Of a stretch of DNA of 38,072 bases, positions 1 to 8,406 are shown piece after piece. A program made the translations under genes and the position numbers. Below the pieces are notes generated by a model. The model made no database searches, was not told where the DNA came from, and saw only the letters and a list, made by a program, of their open reading frames with translations. The first letter of the stretch is position 1, and each line of letters opens with the position of its first letter. Source of the DNA: Nitrospinota bacterium. Lineage in GTDB: Bacteria; Nitrospinota_A; UBA7883; JACRGQ01. The stretch covers positions 92,476 through 130,547 of the forward strand of contig JAOUMJ010000004.1 of the NCBI GenBank assembly GCA_029881495.1, read 5' to 3'.

Positions 1-710
1 AAAAGGAGGAAGCCGAGGAAGATCACTATCAGTTCATTTTCAGTCAGCTTCTCCCTTGGAAGCTGGGTAAATATGTATCCAAGAAAAACTCCGATACCGA
101 CCGACTGGAACAGAAGTAGGAGGCTTCCGTAATAGCCCGCCACCGGACGAAGGAGTGTGAACGCGATACCAATTACGGCAACCGCGATTATTCCATCGAG
201 ATTTGTTATTACATGGAGAAGTTTCAAAATTTTCTCCCTGTAGCCGGTTTCTTTTCCGATAAGGTACATGATGGTTGGCGATGATATGGAAGCGGATGCC
301 GCCAGCGCGGCAACGGAAACATGAAGAAGGTAGGGCTGGGAGGAGAGTAGGCTCTTCAAAGGAAACCAGAGCGCAAGTGCCACCAGCATTCCGGTAAAGA
401 GTACTTGAAGGAATGTAATGGCGAGATGGTTCGATTGAAGGCGGTTGATATCGGATATTCTCAATTGGAGGCCGAGAAATAATCCTACCCATCCGAGACC
501 GAGATGTATTATCGGTGCAAAACTTGCGGTCATTGTTTTCGGGAAAAGATCGAGGCCGATCGGTCCGAGTGCGATCCCAAGGAGTATGTATTCAAACCCG
601 GAGAAGAAGAGGTATCTAAGTATTGCAGGCAGTTTCTCCTTGGAAAAGGCGTAAACCGATCCCAGGTAACTTATGGCTGCGATTATCAGCAGTCCAAGAA
701 GTATTGCCAT
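1..710 (-). CDS. Cation/proton antiporter-like membrane protein, C-terminus cut by window edge
   Basis: Reading leftwards from an ATG at 710-708, the frame stays open to base 1, giving about 236 residues without a stop. An in-frame TAA lies two codons upstream, so this start or a later one is correct; AAGGA abuts the ATG. The protein is almost entirely hydrophobic, with successive membrane helices from residue 2 onward. Stretches such as GLGWVGLFLGLQL and the Ser-rich ASASISSPT resemble the Na_H_Exchanger fold of CPA-type monovalent cation/proton antiporters. It is the last visible gene of the minus-strand run that includes EIIA-like and PII-like regulators, which fits a regulated transporter. 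The family call rests on general pattern; another polytopic transporter is possible. Confidence 0.6.
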   Translation of the reverse strand, partial: MAILLGLLIIAAISYLGSVYAFSKEKLPAILRYLFFSGFEYILLGIALGPIGLDLFPKTMTASFAPIIHLGLGWVGLFLGLQLRISDINRLQSNHLAITFLQVLFTGMLVALALWFPLKSLLSSQPYLLHVSVAALAASASISSPTIMYLIGKETGYREKILKLLHVITNLDGIIAVAVIGIAFTLLRPVAGYYGSLLLLFQSVGIGVFLGYIFTQLPREKLTENELIVIFLGFLL

Positions 711-865
711 TCCTTAATACTCTCCGTTTGGGAAAATAATTTATTCCGTATGTTATCGCTTTAACAGCCCAATTTGAAATCCGGCCATGATCCAGTCTGA
801 AGGGTCGGACATAATATTTATTGATGCTGAATATTGCGTTCCGCAAGGAGTTGCGCGCAAGATAT

Positions 866-1207
866 CTAGCTTTTTGCGGACGTAAGCCCCTCAACGCGGG
901 AGACCGGGATGGTAAAAAGTATCCCGGCATTCGGTTCGTCGAATTCGCCGTAGATCTTTTTTATCACGGTGATAGCTTCGTTCATCACCTCTTCCTCCTT
1001 TACAACGGAGAAAATCGTGAAATTCGATTCGCGCGCGCCGGAAAAAAGGGATTTGAAGCCGGAGAATATAGGTATGTCCTGGGAGATGATCTTTCCCATT
1101 CCCTGGCTGTCTATAACGGTACATCCTGAAATTCCCGCTTCGAGCATCCCCGCAAGGATCTCATCGAGAAGTTCGGATTTATTGATAACGCATACGAGGA
1201 GTTCCAT
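866..1207 (-). CDS. PII-like (GlnB/CutA-fold) small regulatory protein
   Basis: The 113-residue product begins with a beta strand (MELLVCVIN), then a helix and the phrase GISGCTVIDSQGMGK, the strand-turn signature of GlnB-related PII-like proteins. The later segment with FTIFSVVKEEEV and the helix MNEAITVIKKIYG matches the second beta-alpha-beta half of the fold. Classical PII uridylylation motifs are not obvious, so this is a divergent PII-like protein rather than GlnB or GlnK. Its ATG shares the A of the TGA stop of the upstream EIIA-like gene, indicating translational coupling. PII-like proteins usually bind nucleotides and control a neighbouring transporter; the antiporter-like gene immediately downstream is the natural candidate target (inference). 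Confidence 0.7.
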   Translation of the reverse strand: MELLVCVINKSELLDEILAGMLEAGISGCTVIDSQGMGKIISQDIPIFSGFKSLFSGARESNFTIFSVVKEEEVMNEAITVIKKIYGEFDEPNAGILFTIPVSRVEGLTSAKS

Positions 1208-1668
1208 CAGGTCTCCACCATGCGTATCGCCTCAAGGATTTCCTTTTGGGTGGCTCCGCTTCTTATCGTTTTCATAAGATCCTTGTTTTTACAGAGGCGG
1301 ACGATCTTAGCTAGTATCTGTATATGCTGGCGCGGGACATTCTGCGAGCCGATGATCATGAAGATAACGTCGACAGGGGCGCCGTCCACGGATGAAAAGT
1401 CTATGCCTTTTTGTGAAATGCCGAGTGCGATAACCGTTTCCTTTATGGAACTGAGCGACGCGTGGGGTATCGCAATCCCTTCTCCCACTCCGGTAGTGCT
1501 AAGTGCTTCCCTCTCTTCCAGCTTCTGAACAAGAGTATCCTTGTCGCTGTTCTCAAGAACACCGGTAGTTGCGAGGCTTGAGACAAGTTCATTAAAAATA
1601 TCAAGCCTTGATCCGGCGTTGCTGGAGATTACGATATTTTCCGGTTTGATATATTGGGCAATACTCAT
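1207..1668 (-). CDS. PTS EIIA-Ntr/Fru-type phosphocarrier protein
   Basis: This 153-residue protein is a single PTS EIIA type 2 domain. The phosphorylatable histidine is about residue 69 in GVGEGIAIPHAS, preceded by the typical EREALSTTG segment and followed by the conserved GAPVDVIFMI strand and the QHIQILAKI helix. No EIIB or EIIC genes are near, so a regulatory role like PtsN is more likely than sugar uptake. The ATG at 1668 has an excellent GGAGG six bases upstream. It lies 30 bases after dapB and overlaps the PII-like gene by one base. Stand-alone EIIA domains next to antiporters suggest phosphorylation-dependent control of ion transport; that link is inference here. Confidence 0.85.
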   Translation of the reverse strand: MSIAQYIKPENIVISSNAGSRLDIFNELVSSLATTGVLENSDKDTLVQKLEEREALSTTGVGEGIAIPHASLSSIKETVIALGISQKGIDFSSVDGAPVDVIFMIIGSQNVPRQHIQILAKIVRLCKNKDLMKTIRSGATQKEILEAIRMVET

Positions 1669-1698
1669 TCTCTTCCTCCCAGAACTGGCTTTGTGAAA

Positions 1699-2508
1699 TT
1701 ACCTAAGGCCTAAAACGTCCTGCATATCGTAGATGCCGGGCTTTTGCCCTGTGATCCACTGAGCGGCCCTGACGGCTCCTCGCGCGAAATTGCTACGGCT
1801 TCCCGCCTTGTGCGTTATCTCGACTCTTTCGCCGGGCCCGGCAAACATGACGGTATGTTCGCCTACCACGTCACCGGCGCGAAAGCTCATAACCCCTATC
1901 TCATCCTTGCTACGTTCGCCGACAATTCCATGCCTGCCGTAGTTGCCTACCTTGGAAATGTCGCGCCCTGTTTCTCTTGCGCATATTTCTGCAAGCCTTG
2001 CGGCCGTCCCGGACGGGGAGTCCACCTTTTTGTTGTGGTGTATGTCTATGATCTCCATATCGTAATTTTTACCGATAACCTTTGCCGCTTCGGCTACCAG
2101 CTTGAACATGAGGTTTACCCCTACGCTCATGTTCGGGGCTATCACGCAGCGGACGTCCCCCTTTCTCGACTGAATGTGAGACAACTGTTCATCAGAAAAT
2201 CCGGTCGTTCCAATGATTATCGCTTTCCCTTTATTGGCGATCGCGTCGAAGTTCTTTATTGTCGCTCCCGGGACTGTGAAATCGATAATGACGTCTATTT
2301 CATCGACTATCTTGCTGACGTCGTCCTTGATATCCGGCCCTCCGGTCTTCCCGGCGACGAATGCATGGAGGTGCATTCCTATCAGCGGACTTCCGGGAGC
2401 TTCGGTACCTCCGGCGAGTTCCATCCCTTCGGTATCCATCACTATTTGGCAGATCTCCGTCCCCATTCTGCCGCCGCATCCCATAACACCTATTTTCAAT
2501 TTATTCAT
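1699..2508 (-). CDS. dapB: 4-hydroxy-tetrahydrodipicolinate reductase (DapB)
   Basis: DapB reduces 4-hydroxy-tetrahydrodipicolinate with NAD(P)H in the lysine/diaminopimelate pathway, supplying meso-DAP for peptidoglycan. The N-terminus carries the Rossmann motif GVMGCGGRMG, then IDFTVPGA and GTTGFS, and the catalytic/substrate region EIIDIHHNKKVDSPSGTA with the His-His and Lys residues of the family. The length of about 269 residues is normal. Two starts compete: ATG at 2508, chosen because it sits just before the first beta strand, and GTG at 2514, which has AGGA seven bases upstream. The gene is about 60 bases downstream of purM in a minus-strand run and 30 bases upstream of the EIIA-like gene. 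Confidence 0.96.
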   Translation of the reverse strand: MNKLKIGVMGCGGRMGTEICQIVMDTEGMELAGGTEAPGSPLIGMHLHAFVAGKTGGPDIKDDVSKIVDEIDVIIDFTVPGATIKNFDAIANKGKAIIIGTTGFSDEQLSHIQSRKGDVRCVIAPNMSVGVNLMFKLVAEAAKVIGKNYDMEIIDIHHNKKVDSPSGTAARLAEICARETGRDISKVGNYGRHGIVGERSKDEIGVMSFRAGDVVGEHTVMFAGPGERVEITHKAGSRSNFARGAVRAAQWITGQKPGIYDMQDVLGLR

Positions 2509-2567
2509 TACCACCGTTCCATCCTGATATTTCCATTATATATATAACCATGTTCATTCCGGGTGTC

Positions 2568-3614
2568 TTAGCGGAACCGAACACCTCTTTCCCCTTCGAC
2601 TATATCCCCTATCAGGAAAGCGGGGTGCCCCTTTGAGTTGAAGAACTCTATGGCGCTTTCAGCCCTCCCCTTGTTCATTACGATTATAAACCCTATGCCG
2701 TTGTTGAATGCGCGATCCATGTCATCCTGCGGGACCTCACCCTTCTCCCGGATAAAGTCGAAAACCGGTAGCGACGGCCAAGAGCCGCGTTTAATTACAG
2801 CTTCGGTTTTTTCAGGTAGTATGCGTATCAGGTTTCCGGCGATCCCGCCCCCTGTTATATGAGCCATCCCCTCCACGGTATGGTTTTCCAGGAATTCAAG
2901 AACGGCTGGGGCGTAGTTCGTATGCGGACGAAGGAGGCTCTCTCCGACGGTAGCGTCAAACCGATCCGGCGTATCGTCGATGCCGAGTCCGGCTATATCG
3001 AAGAATACCTTTCTAGCGAGAGTATATCCGTTCGTGTGAAGCCCGTTTGATGCCAGGCCGACCAGAACGTCGCCCGGTTTGATGCTCCTTCCGTTAACTA
3101 TTCTCTCCCTTTCCACCACCCCAGTAATTATCCCGGCAATGTCGTATTCGTTTTCACGGTACATCCCGGGGAGTTCGGCCGTTTCGCCGCCGAGTATTGC
3201 TATTCCCGCCTCTTTGCAAGCGGAGGCCATGCCCCGCATGATCTCCTCTACCTGGATTGCGCTCAGTTTCGACATCGCTATGTAATCGAGAAATGTTATA
3301 CCCTTTGCGCCCTGGCACAGGATGTCGTTACAGCCATGATTGACGATATCAATGCCGACGGTCGTATGTTTTTTTGCGAGTGTGGCTACCATCAGTTTGG
3401 TGCCTACACCGTCGATACTTTGAACGAGCACCGGATTTTTGTAGCTTCTCAAAAGGTCGGATATATCGAATAGGCCGCCGAAAGCGCCTATCCCGCCGAG
3501 CACGCGCCTGTCGTGTGTGGAATTGACATGTTTGGAGATAAGTTCGACGCTTTTAGCCCCCTCGTCTATGTCGACGCCCGAATCCTTGTAGGTTACCCCT
3601 TTTTTATTTTTCAT
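2568..3614 (-). CDS. purM: Phosphoribosylformylglycinamidine cyclo-ligase (AIR synthetase, PurM)
   Basis: PurM converts FGAM to aminoimidazole ribonucleotide using ATP in de novo purine synthesis. The product has the N-terminal signature TYKDSGVDIDEG, the GGFGGLFD-like segment (GAFGGLFD), QSIDGVGTKL, and GGETAELPGMY, all standard in AIR synthetases. A longer open frame extends to 3662, but the ATG at 3614 overlaps the pcm stop in an ATGA arrangement and matches the usual family N-terminus, giving 348 residues, the typical size. Translation is therefore probably coupled to pcm. Confidence 0.97.
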   Translation of the reverse strand: MKNKKGVTYKDSGVDIDEGAKSVELISKHVNSTHDRRVLGGIGAFGGLFDISDLLRSYKNPVLVQSIDGVGTKLMVATLAKKHTTVGIDIVNHGCNDILCQGAKGITFLDYIAMSKLSAIQVEEIMRGMASACKEAGIAILGGETAELPGMYRENEYDIAGIITGVVERERIVNGRSIKPGDVLVGLASNGLHTNGYTLARKVFFDIAGLGIDDTPDRFDATVGESLLRPHTNYAPAVLEFLENHTVEGMAHITGGGIAGNLIRILPEKTEAVIKRGSWPSLPVFDFIREKGEVPQDDMDRAFNNGIGFIIVMNKGRAESAIEFFNSKGHPAFLIGDIVEGERGVRFR

Positions 3615-4288
3615 ACCTCTTCCTGCCAGCCATTCAGCCCGATAAGTTTTACGAATGTGCATTCATCATAGGAGCTTTCACGGAATCCGCTTGGAGTTTT
3701 AATTATTTTTTTTAACACCTGTTTTTTATCATTTCCTGTAGGTATAACAAGTCTCCCTCCCACCCTCAGCTGGTCGAGCAGCGCTTTTGGGGTTTCGGGG
3801 GAGCCGGCGGTAACGAGTATGGCGTCGTACGGCGCGAACTCGCTCCAGCCGAGGGTGCCGTCGAAAACCTTCAGGCCGATGTTCGCGTATCCGAGTTTCT
3901 CAAGAACACCCCTCGCCCTTATCTGGAGTTTTTGAATTCTCTCGACTGAATAAACCTTTTCAGCGAGAAGCCCGAGAATTGCTGTCTGGTAGCCGGAGCC
4001 GGTTCCAATTTCAAGGATCTTTTCGGAACCTTTCAATTCCAGAAGTTGCGTCATGATCGCCACCATGTACGGCTGGCTTATTGTCTGCTTTTCGCCTATC
4101 GGCAAAGGGCAGTCGGCATATGCCTTGTGCCTGAATTCGTCGATTACGAAGAGATGACGCGGTACTCTCCCCATTGCGTCGAGAACCTTTTTGTCGCTGA
4201 TGCCGCGCGTCAACAGCTGTTTCTCGACCATTTCCCGGCGCTCGCGGGCAACGGCGTCCTCTGCTTTCAAGTTGTGTATGGAGACCAT
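3611..4288 (-). CDS. pcm: Protein-L-isoaspartate O-methyltransferase (Pcm)
   Basis: Pcm repairs age-damaged proteins by methylating L-isoaspartyl residues with S-adenosylmethionine. The 225-residue protein shows the family N-terminal helix MVEKQLLTRGISDKKVL, the substrate loop RHLFVIDEF, the PLPIGEKQTISQPYMVA segment specific to this enzyme, and the SAM-binding EIGTGSGYQTAIL. It is the first gene of the minus-strand run and overlaps purM by four bases. No clear Shine-Dalgarno precedes the ATG at 4288; an internal Met at residue 20 is an alternative start, but the upstream RERR segment is common in relatives. An 82-base divergent gap separates it from the lipid kinase gene. Confidence 0.96.
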   Translation of the reverse strand: MVSIHNLKAEDAVARERREMVEKQLLTRGISDKKVLDAMGRVPRHLFVIDEFRHKAYADCPLPIGEKQTISQPYMVAIMTQLLELKGSEKILEIGTGSGYQTAILGLLAEKVYSVERIQKLQIRARGVLEKLGYANIGLKVFDGTLGWSEFAPYDAILVTAGSPETPKALLDQLRVGGRLVIPTGNDKKQVLKKIIKTPSGFRESSYDECTFVKLIGLNGWQEEV

Positions 4289-4370
4289 CCGGGGTATTTA
4301 ATCCCATCTATAAATATAAATCCAGAAAAAGAAGGGATTTGAGAGAGAGTGAAGCATAAAGACCCCAATA

Positions 4371-5345
4371 ATGGTAAAATCTCTCTCCGTGGATAACAAT
4401 ATCGAGAAGAAGAAAACTACCGTATTTATCAACCCGGCTTCAGGCAATATGCGCGGGGAAAAGCTCCATGAAGCATTTGTCCGCGAACTGGAACAAGACC
4501 CGGCGTTGAAGGAGAGGATACTCTCCGTAATCAAGACAACTGAAGAGCAGGATGACGAAATTTTCCGGAAGACGGCTCTCGAATCGGACCATGTGATCAT
4601 CTGCGGGGGCGACGGCACGGTTCACCGCGTAATGAACGGTTTGCTGAAACATTCGTACAGGAAATCAGTTTCCGTTTACCCTGTGGGAACCGCCAACGAC
4701 CTTGCCAAAAACCTGAAGGTGGAGAAGATGGATTTTCCGTCATTCGTGAGGAAGGTCATCTCAAGCGGGTACAGCCTGAAGCTAGACATATTCTCGGTAA
4801 ACAAAAAGGTGTTTTTCATGAATTACGCGGGCTTCGGATTCGACGCGTTTGTTGTCGATCTGAATGTAAAGGCAATCGCCTGGCTTAAAGGATTCCAGGC
4901 TGGCAAAGTATTGCTGGGGCTTCCTCTGTTCAAAAAGGCTCTTTTTGTACTGGTAGGATTGTTGGTGTTTGTCACCTACGAGAAGAGGCTTGTTCTGAAT
5001 CCGCATGGGAAGAAATATATCAATCTTATTTTCAACAATCTGTCGACGTATGCCGGCGGTTCCATTTTCAGCGAGGACAGCTCTTTCTCGGACGGCAAGC
5101 CCGAAAGGGTGTTTCTTTCCAACAAGCTTGATTTTATCAAGCTGATCCTTAACAGGTTCCATATCGGAGTGATGGTTTACGATCTGGGTGCGGCGACGAT
5201 TAAGACCCCGACGAAATTCTCCTTCAGGGAGCCGGACGCTCCCCGCGTACCGGTTCAGCTGGACGGGGAGGAGTATACGGAATTTTTTTCAGGCACGAAT
5301 GAATTCGAGATTGCCTGGGAGGGTCGATGGGACGTCTACCGCTAG
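4371..5345 (+). CDS. YegS/LCB5-type diacylglycerol/lipid kinase
   Basis: The 324-residue protein has the diacylglycerol-kinase catalytic fold: INPASG near residue 20, the nucleotide-binding GGDGT at 79-83, and the GTANDLAK motif about residue 105. The C-terminal beta-rich domain contains QLDGEE, the usual end of the family. Such soluble kinases phosphorylate diacylglycerol or related lipids to phosphatidic acid at the inner membrane face. A hydrophobic stretch near residues 190-205 (ALFVLVGLLVFV) may help membrane contact. The gene sits 15 bases upstream of an LtaS-like phosphoglycerol transferase, which releases diacylglycerol, so recycling that by-product is a plausible job. The Shine-Dalgarno before ATG 4371 is weak. 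Confidence 0.88.
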   Translation: MVKSLSVDNNIEKKKTTVFINPASGNMRGEKLHEAFVRELEQDPALKERILSVIKTTEEQDDEIFRKTALESDHVIICGGDGTVHRVMNGLLKHSYRKSVSVYPVGTANDLAKNLKVEKMDFPSFVRKVISSGYSLKLDIFSVNKKVFFMNYAGFGFDAFVVDLNVKAIAWLKGFQAGKVLLGLPLFKKALFVLVGLLVFVTYEKRLVLNPHGKKYINLIFNNLSTYAGGSIFSEDSSFSDGKPERVFLSNKLDFIKLILNRFHIGVMVYDLGAATIKTPTKFSFREPDAPRVPVQLDGEEYTEFFSGTNEFEIAWEGRWDVYR

Positions 5346-5360
5346 AAGGGGTTGTTTGAC

Positions 5361-7370
5361 ATGAACAGCAGGTTTGGCCTGTACGGGACGATCGTATTTT
5401 TTTTCGCGTTTGCGCTCTCTCTGGAGAGGGGGGTCTTCTATTCGAGATATGAGGAGGTCTTCGCGAGCGCGAGCTTTTCAGAGCTGGCGTACGCTTTTCT
5501 TCTCGGTTTGAGGTTTGACCTCTCCACAGCCGCCACGATGCTGAGCCCGTTCATTCTGGCGATTTTTTTCCCTGGAGTTTCTGGGCGCAAGAAATTGTTG
5601 AAAGCGTTGATCTATCTTCTCCTGCTTTGGCAAGTGTTCATGCTTGGTTACAATTACGGCGATATTCTCTACTTCTCTTTCACCCAACGGCACATAACAT
5701 TCGAGTTTGGGAATCTCGGCGGTGATATCGGGGCGATATTCGCCATCGCCGTAAAGGGGTATGGTTCCGAGATAGCGGTTGTGCTCCTTGCCATTCTGGC
5801 TTACGCGATCATATTCCTCTTTTTGGCGATGTATTGCATTTCTGAAAGAAAGAAAACCGTGTCGATATACGGCCAGAGCGATATTCTCTCGTCGCCGGTT
5901 GCATATGTGATCCTGATAATCTTCAGCACAATACTGATAAGGGGCGGTTTTCAGATGAAACCTCTCGGGATAAAGAACGCGTTCCAAAACGAGAAGGTGG
6001 AGCTAGGCTTGTTAAGCCTCAACGGAGTCTATACTACGTTTAACACCGTCTACAACAGCTACAAGGGGAGGGATCCGCTGGACGCGATATCCGGCCTCAG
6101 CATACCAAAGGATGAAGCCGAGAGGTTTTTCCTTGGAATGCTCGACGCTGGGGAGACAGCCGACCCTGAATACCCTCTTTACAGGCGCTACAACTTCCGC
6201 CCTGAGGAGAGGAAGAAAAGCAACGTAGTTATCTTCGTCATGGAGAGCTGGTCCTCTAAATTTTCCCGCCTCCTGGGCGCACCGGACGGCGGATTGAATG
6301 TCGCGGATGCTCTTCCGAATTTCGACAAGCTCGCGCGAAACGGTTTCCTCTCTTACAACTGCTTTGCCAATGCGCAGAGATCTGTCGAAGGTTTGGCCGC
6401 GGTGATAGGGTCGCTTCCATCATGGAAAGGGATGATGCTGGGGAAAGGGGGGCTTCTTTACCAGACCAGGATGAGGCCATCAGGGGAGGTATTTTCGGAC
6501 CTGGGGTACAATACGATGTTCATTCACGGAGCAGACCCTGGAAGCATGGGTTTCGACGGATTGGCAAAGAGGCTTGGATTCAAGTCGCACATATCCAAAA
6601 AGGATTTCGAGCTCACCTCCGAGAACTCCGATGGAGTATGGGGGGTATACGACGAATACGCATTTCTCCGGGCGAACGAGGAATTCAAAAAAATGGCCTC
6701 TCAGAACTCCCCGTTTTTCAGCGTCGTCTTTTCCCTTACATCGCATTCTCCGTACACTTTTCCTGAAGGGAGGATTGAAAAATTCGACGAGTCGACCCCC
6801 TTCGCGGAATTTCTCAATTCGCTGAAATATTCCGATTACGCATTGGGGCGTTTTTTCGAGGAAGCGGAGAAGGAGGAGTATTATAAAAATACCCTTTTTA
6901 TCATCGTCGGGGATCACGCTGAGGGAGCCTCCACTTCCGGTTCTCTTTACGAATCGTACAGGGTTCCGCTACTCTTTTTCTGGCCCGGCGTCGTAGCGCC
7001 CGGTGAAATTTGGGATCCCGTGAGCCAGCTCGACATTATCCCGTCGATAATGCAGTTGCTCAAAATATCGGAGCCATATACTTCGTGGGGCAAATCGGTC
7101 TTTTCGTCCCCTGACAGGGAGATGCTTCTGCCACGAGGAAACCTTTTTGTTTTCGAGTCTGACGGAAAAATGCTTATCTCGGATCTGGAAAATCCGAAAG
7201 GATTGTACGATAACCTGTTCGACCCGACCGTAAACATCATTCGGGACGAGGAGGGAGCCCTCAGCAGGGACGCGGAGGATCTTTTTTACAGGATGAAGCG
7301 GTATCTGAGATTGAGCTACAACCTGATAGCCGACAACAGGGTCGCGCCTCCAAAGCGTCGAACTCCCTAG
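5361..7370 (+). CDS. LtaS-like membrane sulfatase-fold phosphoglycerol transferase
   Basis: The N-terminal part, roughly residues 1-200, has about five membrane helices; the C-terminal part is an extracytoplasmic alkaline-phosphatase/sulfatase-fold domain. Visible motifs are the metal-ligand strand VVIFVMESWSSKF (Glu about residue 295), the nucleophile region QRSVEGLAAVIGSLP (Ser about 341, where LtaS-type enzymes have Thr or Ser), and IIVGDHAEG near the end. The family transfers phosphoglycerol from phosphatidylglycerol to an acceptor such as lipoteichoic acid or periplasmic glucans and releases diacylglycerol. The open frame begins at a TTG at 5352, but ATG 5361 is preferred because GAAGGGG lies about nine bases upstream. 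It is probably co-transcribed with the lipid kinase. The acceptor in this organism is unknown. Confidence 0.87.
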   Translation: MNSRFGLYGTIVFFFAFALSLERGVFYSRYEEVFASASFSELAYAFLLGLRFDLSTAATMLSPFILAIFFPGVSGRKKLLKALIYLLLLWQVFMLGYNYGDILYFSFTQRHITFEFGNLGGDIGAIFAIAVKGYGSEIAVVLLAILAYAIIFLFLAMYCISERKKTVSIYGQSDILSSPVAYVILIIFSTILIRGGFQMKPLGIKNAFQNEKVELGLLSLNGVYTTFNTVYNSYKGRDPLDAISGLSIPKDEAERFFLGMLDAGETADPEYPLYRRYNFRPEERKKSNVVIFVMESWSSKFSRLLGAPDGGLNVADALPNFDKLARNGFLSYNCFANAQRSVEGLAAVIGSLPSWKGMMLGKGGLLYQTRMRPSGEVFSDLGYNTMFIHGADPGSMGFDGLAKRLGFKSHISKKDFELTSENSDGVWGVYDEYAFLRANEEFKKMASQNSPFFSVVFSLTSHSPYTFPEGRIEKFDESTPFAEFLNSLKYSDYALGRFFEEAEKEEYYKNTLFIIVGDHAEGASTSGSLYESYRVPLLFFWPGVVAPGEIWDPVSQLDIIPSIMQLLKISEPYTSWGKSVFSSPDREMLLPRGNLFVFESDGKMLISDLENPKGLYDNLFDPTVNIIRDEEGALSRDAEDLFYRMKRYLRLSYNLIADNRVAPPKRRTP

Positions 7371-7468
7371 CGGCATAAAGGACAGAGGTTTTCTATCCTG
7401 CCGAATTATTGTAATATATTCTTCTATTTCTTATGGATGTGACAGCGGCAGAATAAAGGAGTTCAATC

Positions 7469-8239
7469 TTGATAAACGTTGTTTTTTTGATCGCAGACAG
7501 CTCGACTTTTATTCGCAAATCCATCCGCCGCGTGCTCGAATCGCAAATCGGCGCAAAGTCGGTACTGGAAGCGGTTGACGGCGAGGTTGCACTCGGCATA
7601 TTGCGAAGTCAGGAGATCGATTTCATAATTTCCGGCTGGGAGATGGCGAAATTGACAGGCGATCAGCTCCTTACAGAGGTGAGGGCAAATCCGAAATGGG
7701 CCGATATCCCGTTTATTATGGCTACTTCCCATGACGATGAGAAATCGGTCATATCCTCGCTTAAAAGAGGGGTTTCCGATTACATAGTGAAACCTTTTTC
7801 CGCCAAAGATCTTGAAGTAAAGGTCAGGAGCTCGTGGAACGGCGCGAAGAAGAGGAAGCACGAAAGGTATTACTCCATACCGAATCACAAGGGGTTCATT
7901 ACTGTTGATGGAACCGATATCCCGTGCAAGCTGGTCAACCTCAGCCAGAAGGGGGCGCTGGTAGAACTGGAGTATTCAAAAGCGCTTGGATTGGCTCAAA
8001 CCTATGGACTCGATATCTCCGTAGAGGTGGAATCCCCGCCGAAAAAGTATGTTTTAAGCAAGTTGCTCGGCACTTCAACGAGGATGGAGCTCGTTGAGTA
8101 TACCCAGACGAAATCAAGCACTTGCCATATGGGAATCTGGTTCGGAGAGCATGAGATGAATCCGGAAATGGAGAAAGAGCTGGAAAGCCTGTTGCAGTAC
8201 CTGAAGAATTCCACGCCGCAGACCATCGGGAAGAACTGA
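7469..8239 (+). CDS. Degenerate receiver-PilZ protein (phosphoacceptor Asp replaced by Gly)
   Basis: An N-terminal response-regulator receiver (residues 1-125) is joined to a C-terminal PilZ domain (about 130-250). The receiver lines up without gaps to the next gene's receiver, but the phosphoacceptor Asp56 is Gly (codon GGC at 7634-7636; paralog GAC) and the acidic pocket Asp11 is Ser. The conserved Lys in YIVKPFSAKDL is kept. The PilZ domain keeps the RxxxR motif (RKHER) and NLSQKG, matching [D/N]xSxxG, so cyclic-di-GMP binding is expected. The start is TTG at 7469 with AAGGAG seven bases upstream; no ATG is suitably placed. It is probably a phosphorylation-independent c-di-GMP effector, or a partner for its paralog. 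Confidence 0.88.
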   Translation: MINVVFLIADSSTFIRKSIRRVLESQIGAKSVLEAVDGEVALGILRSQEIDFIISGWEMAKLTGDQLLTEVRANPKWADIPFIMATSHDDEKSVISSLKRGVSDYIVKPFSAKDLEVKVRSSWNGAKKRKHERYYSIPNHKGFITVDGTDIPCKLVNLSQKGALVELEYSKALGLAQTYGLDISVEVESPPKKYVLSKLLGTSTRMELVEYTQTKSSTCHMGIWFGEHEMNPEMEKELESLLQYLKNSTPQTIGKN

Positions 8240-8406
8240 TCTGTTTGAGGCCTCTTGCTCCCGGCATGCCTCGATTCCAAGATGCTGTCTTGTCGACTCC
8301 CTTCAGGAGATGCGGGTTTCCAATGAACTCCTCCAATCCGGATTTTGTTCAGATCCGGCAGAGACAAATTGATAACAGGCATTATGCAAAATAAGGATGT
8401 CTTGGA

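Noticed and set aside
1744-2547. 267-codon plus-strand frame over dapB
   Set aside because: dapB motifs on the minus strand account for this region completely.
7371-7403. Imperfect hairpin after the LtaS-like gene
   Set aside because: The stem (CGGCA...TGCCG) is interrupted and lacks a T-run, so a terminator call is not supported.
8337-8357. CCGGAT...ATCCGG inverted repeat between the receiver-PilZ genes
   Set aside because: Arms of only 6 bp with a 9-base loop and no T-run; could arise by chance.
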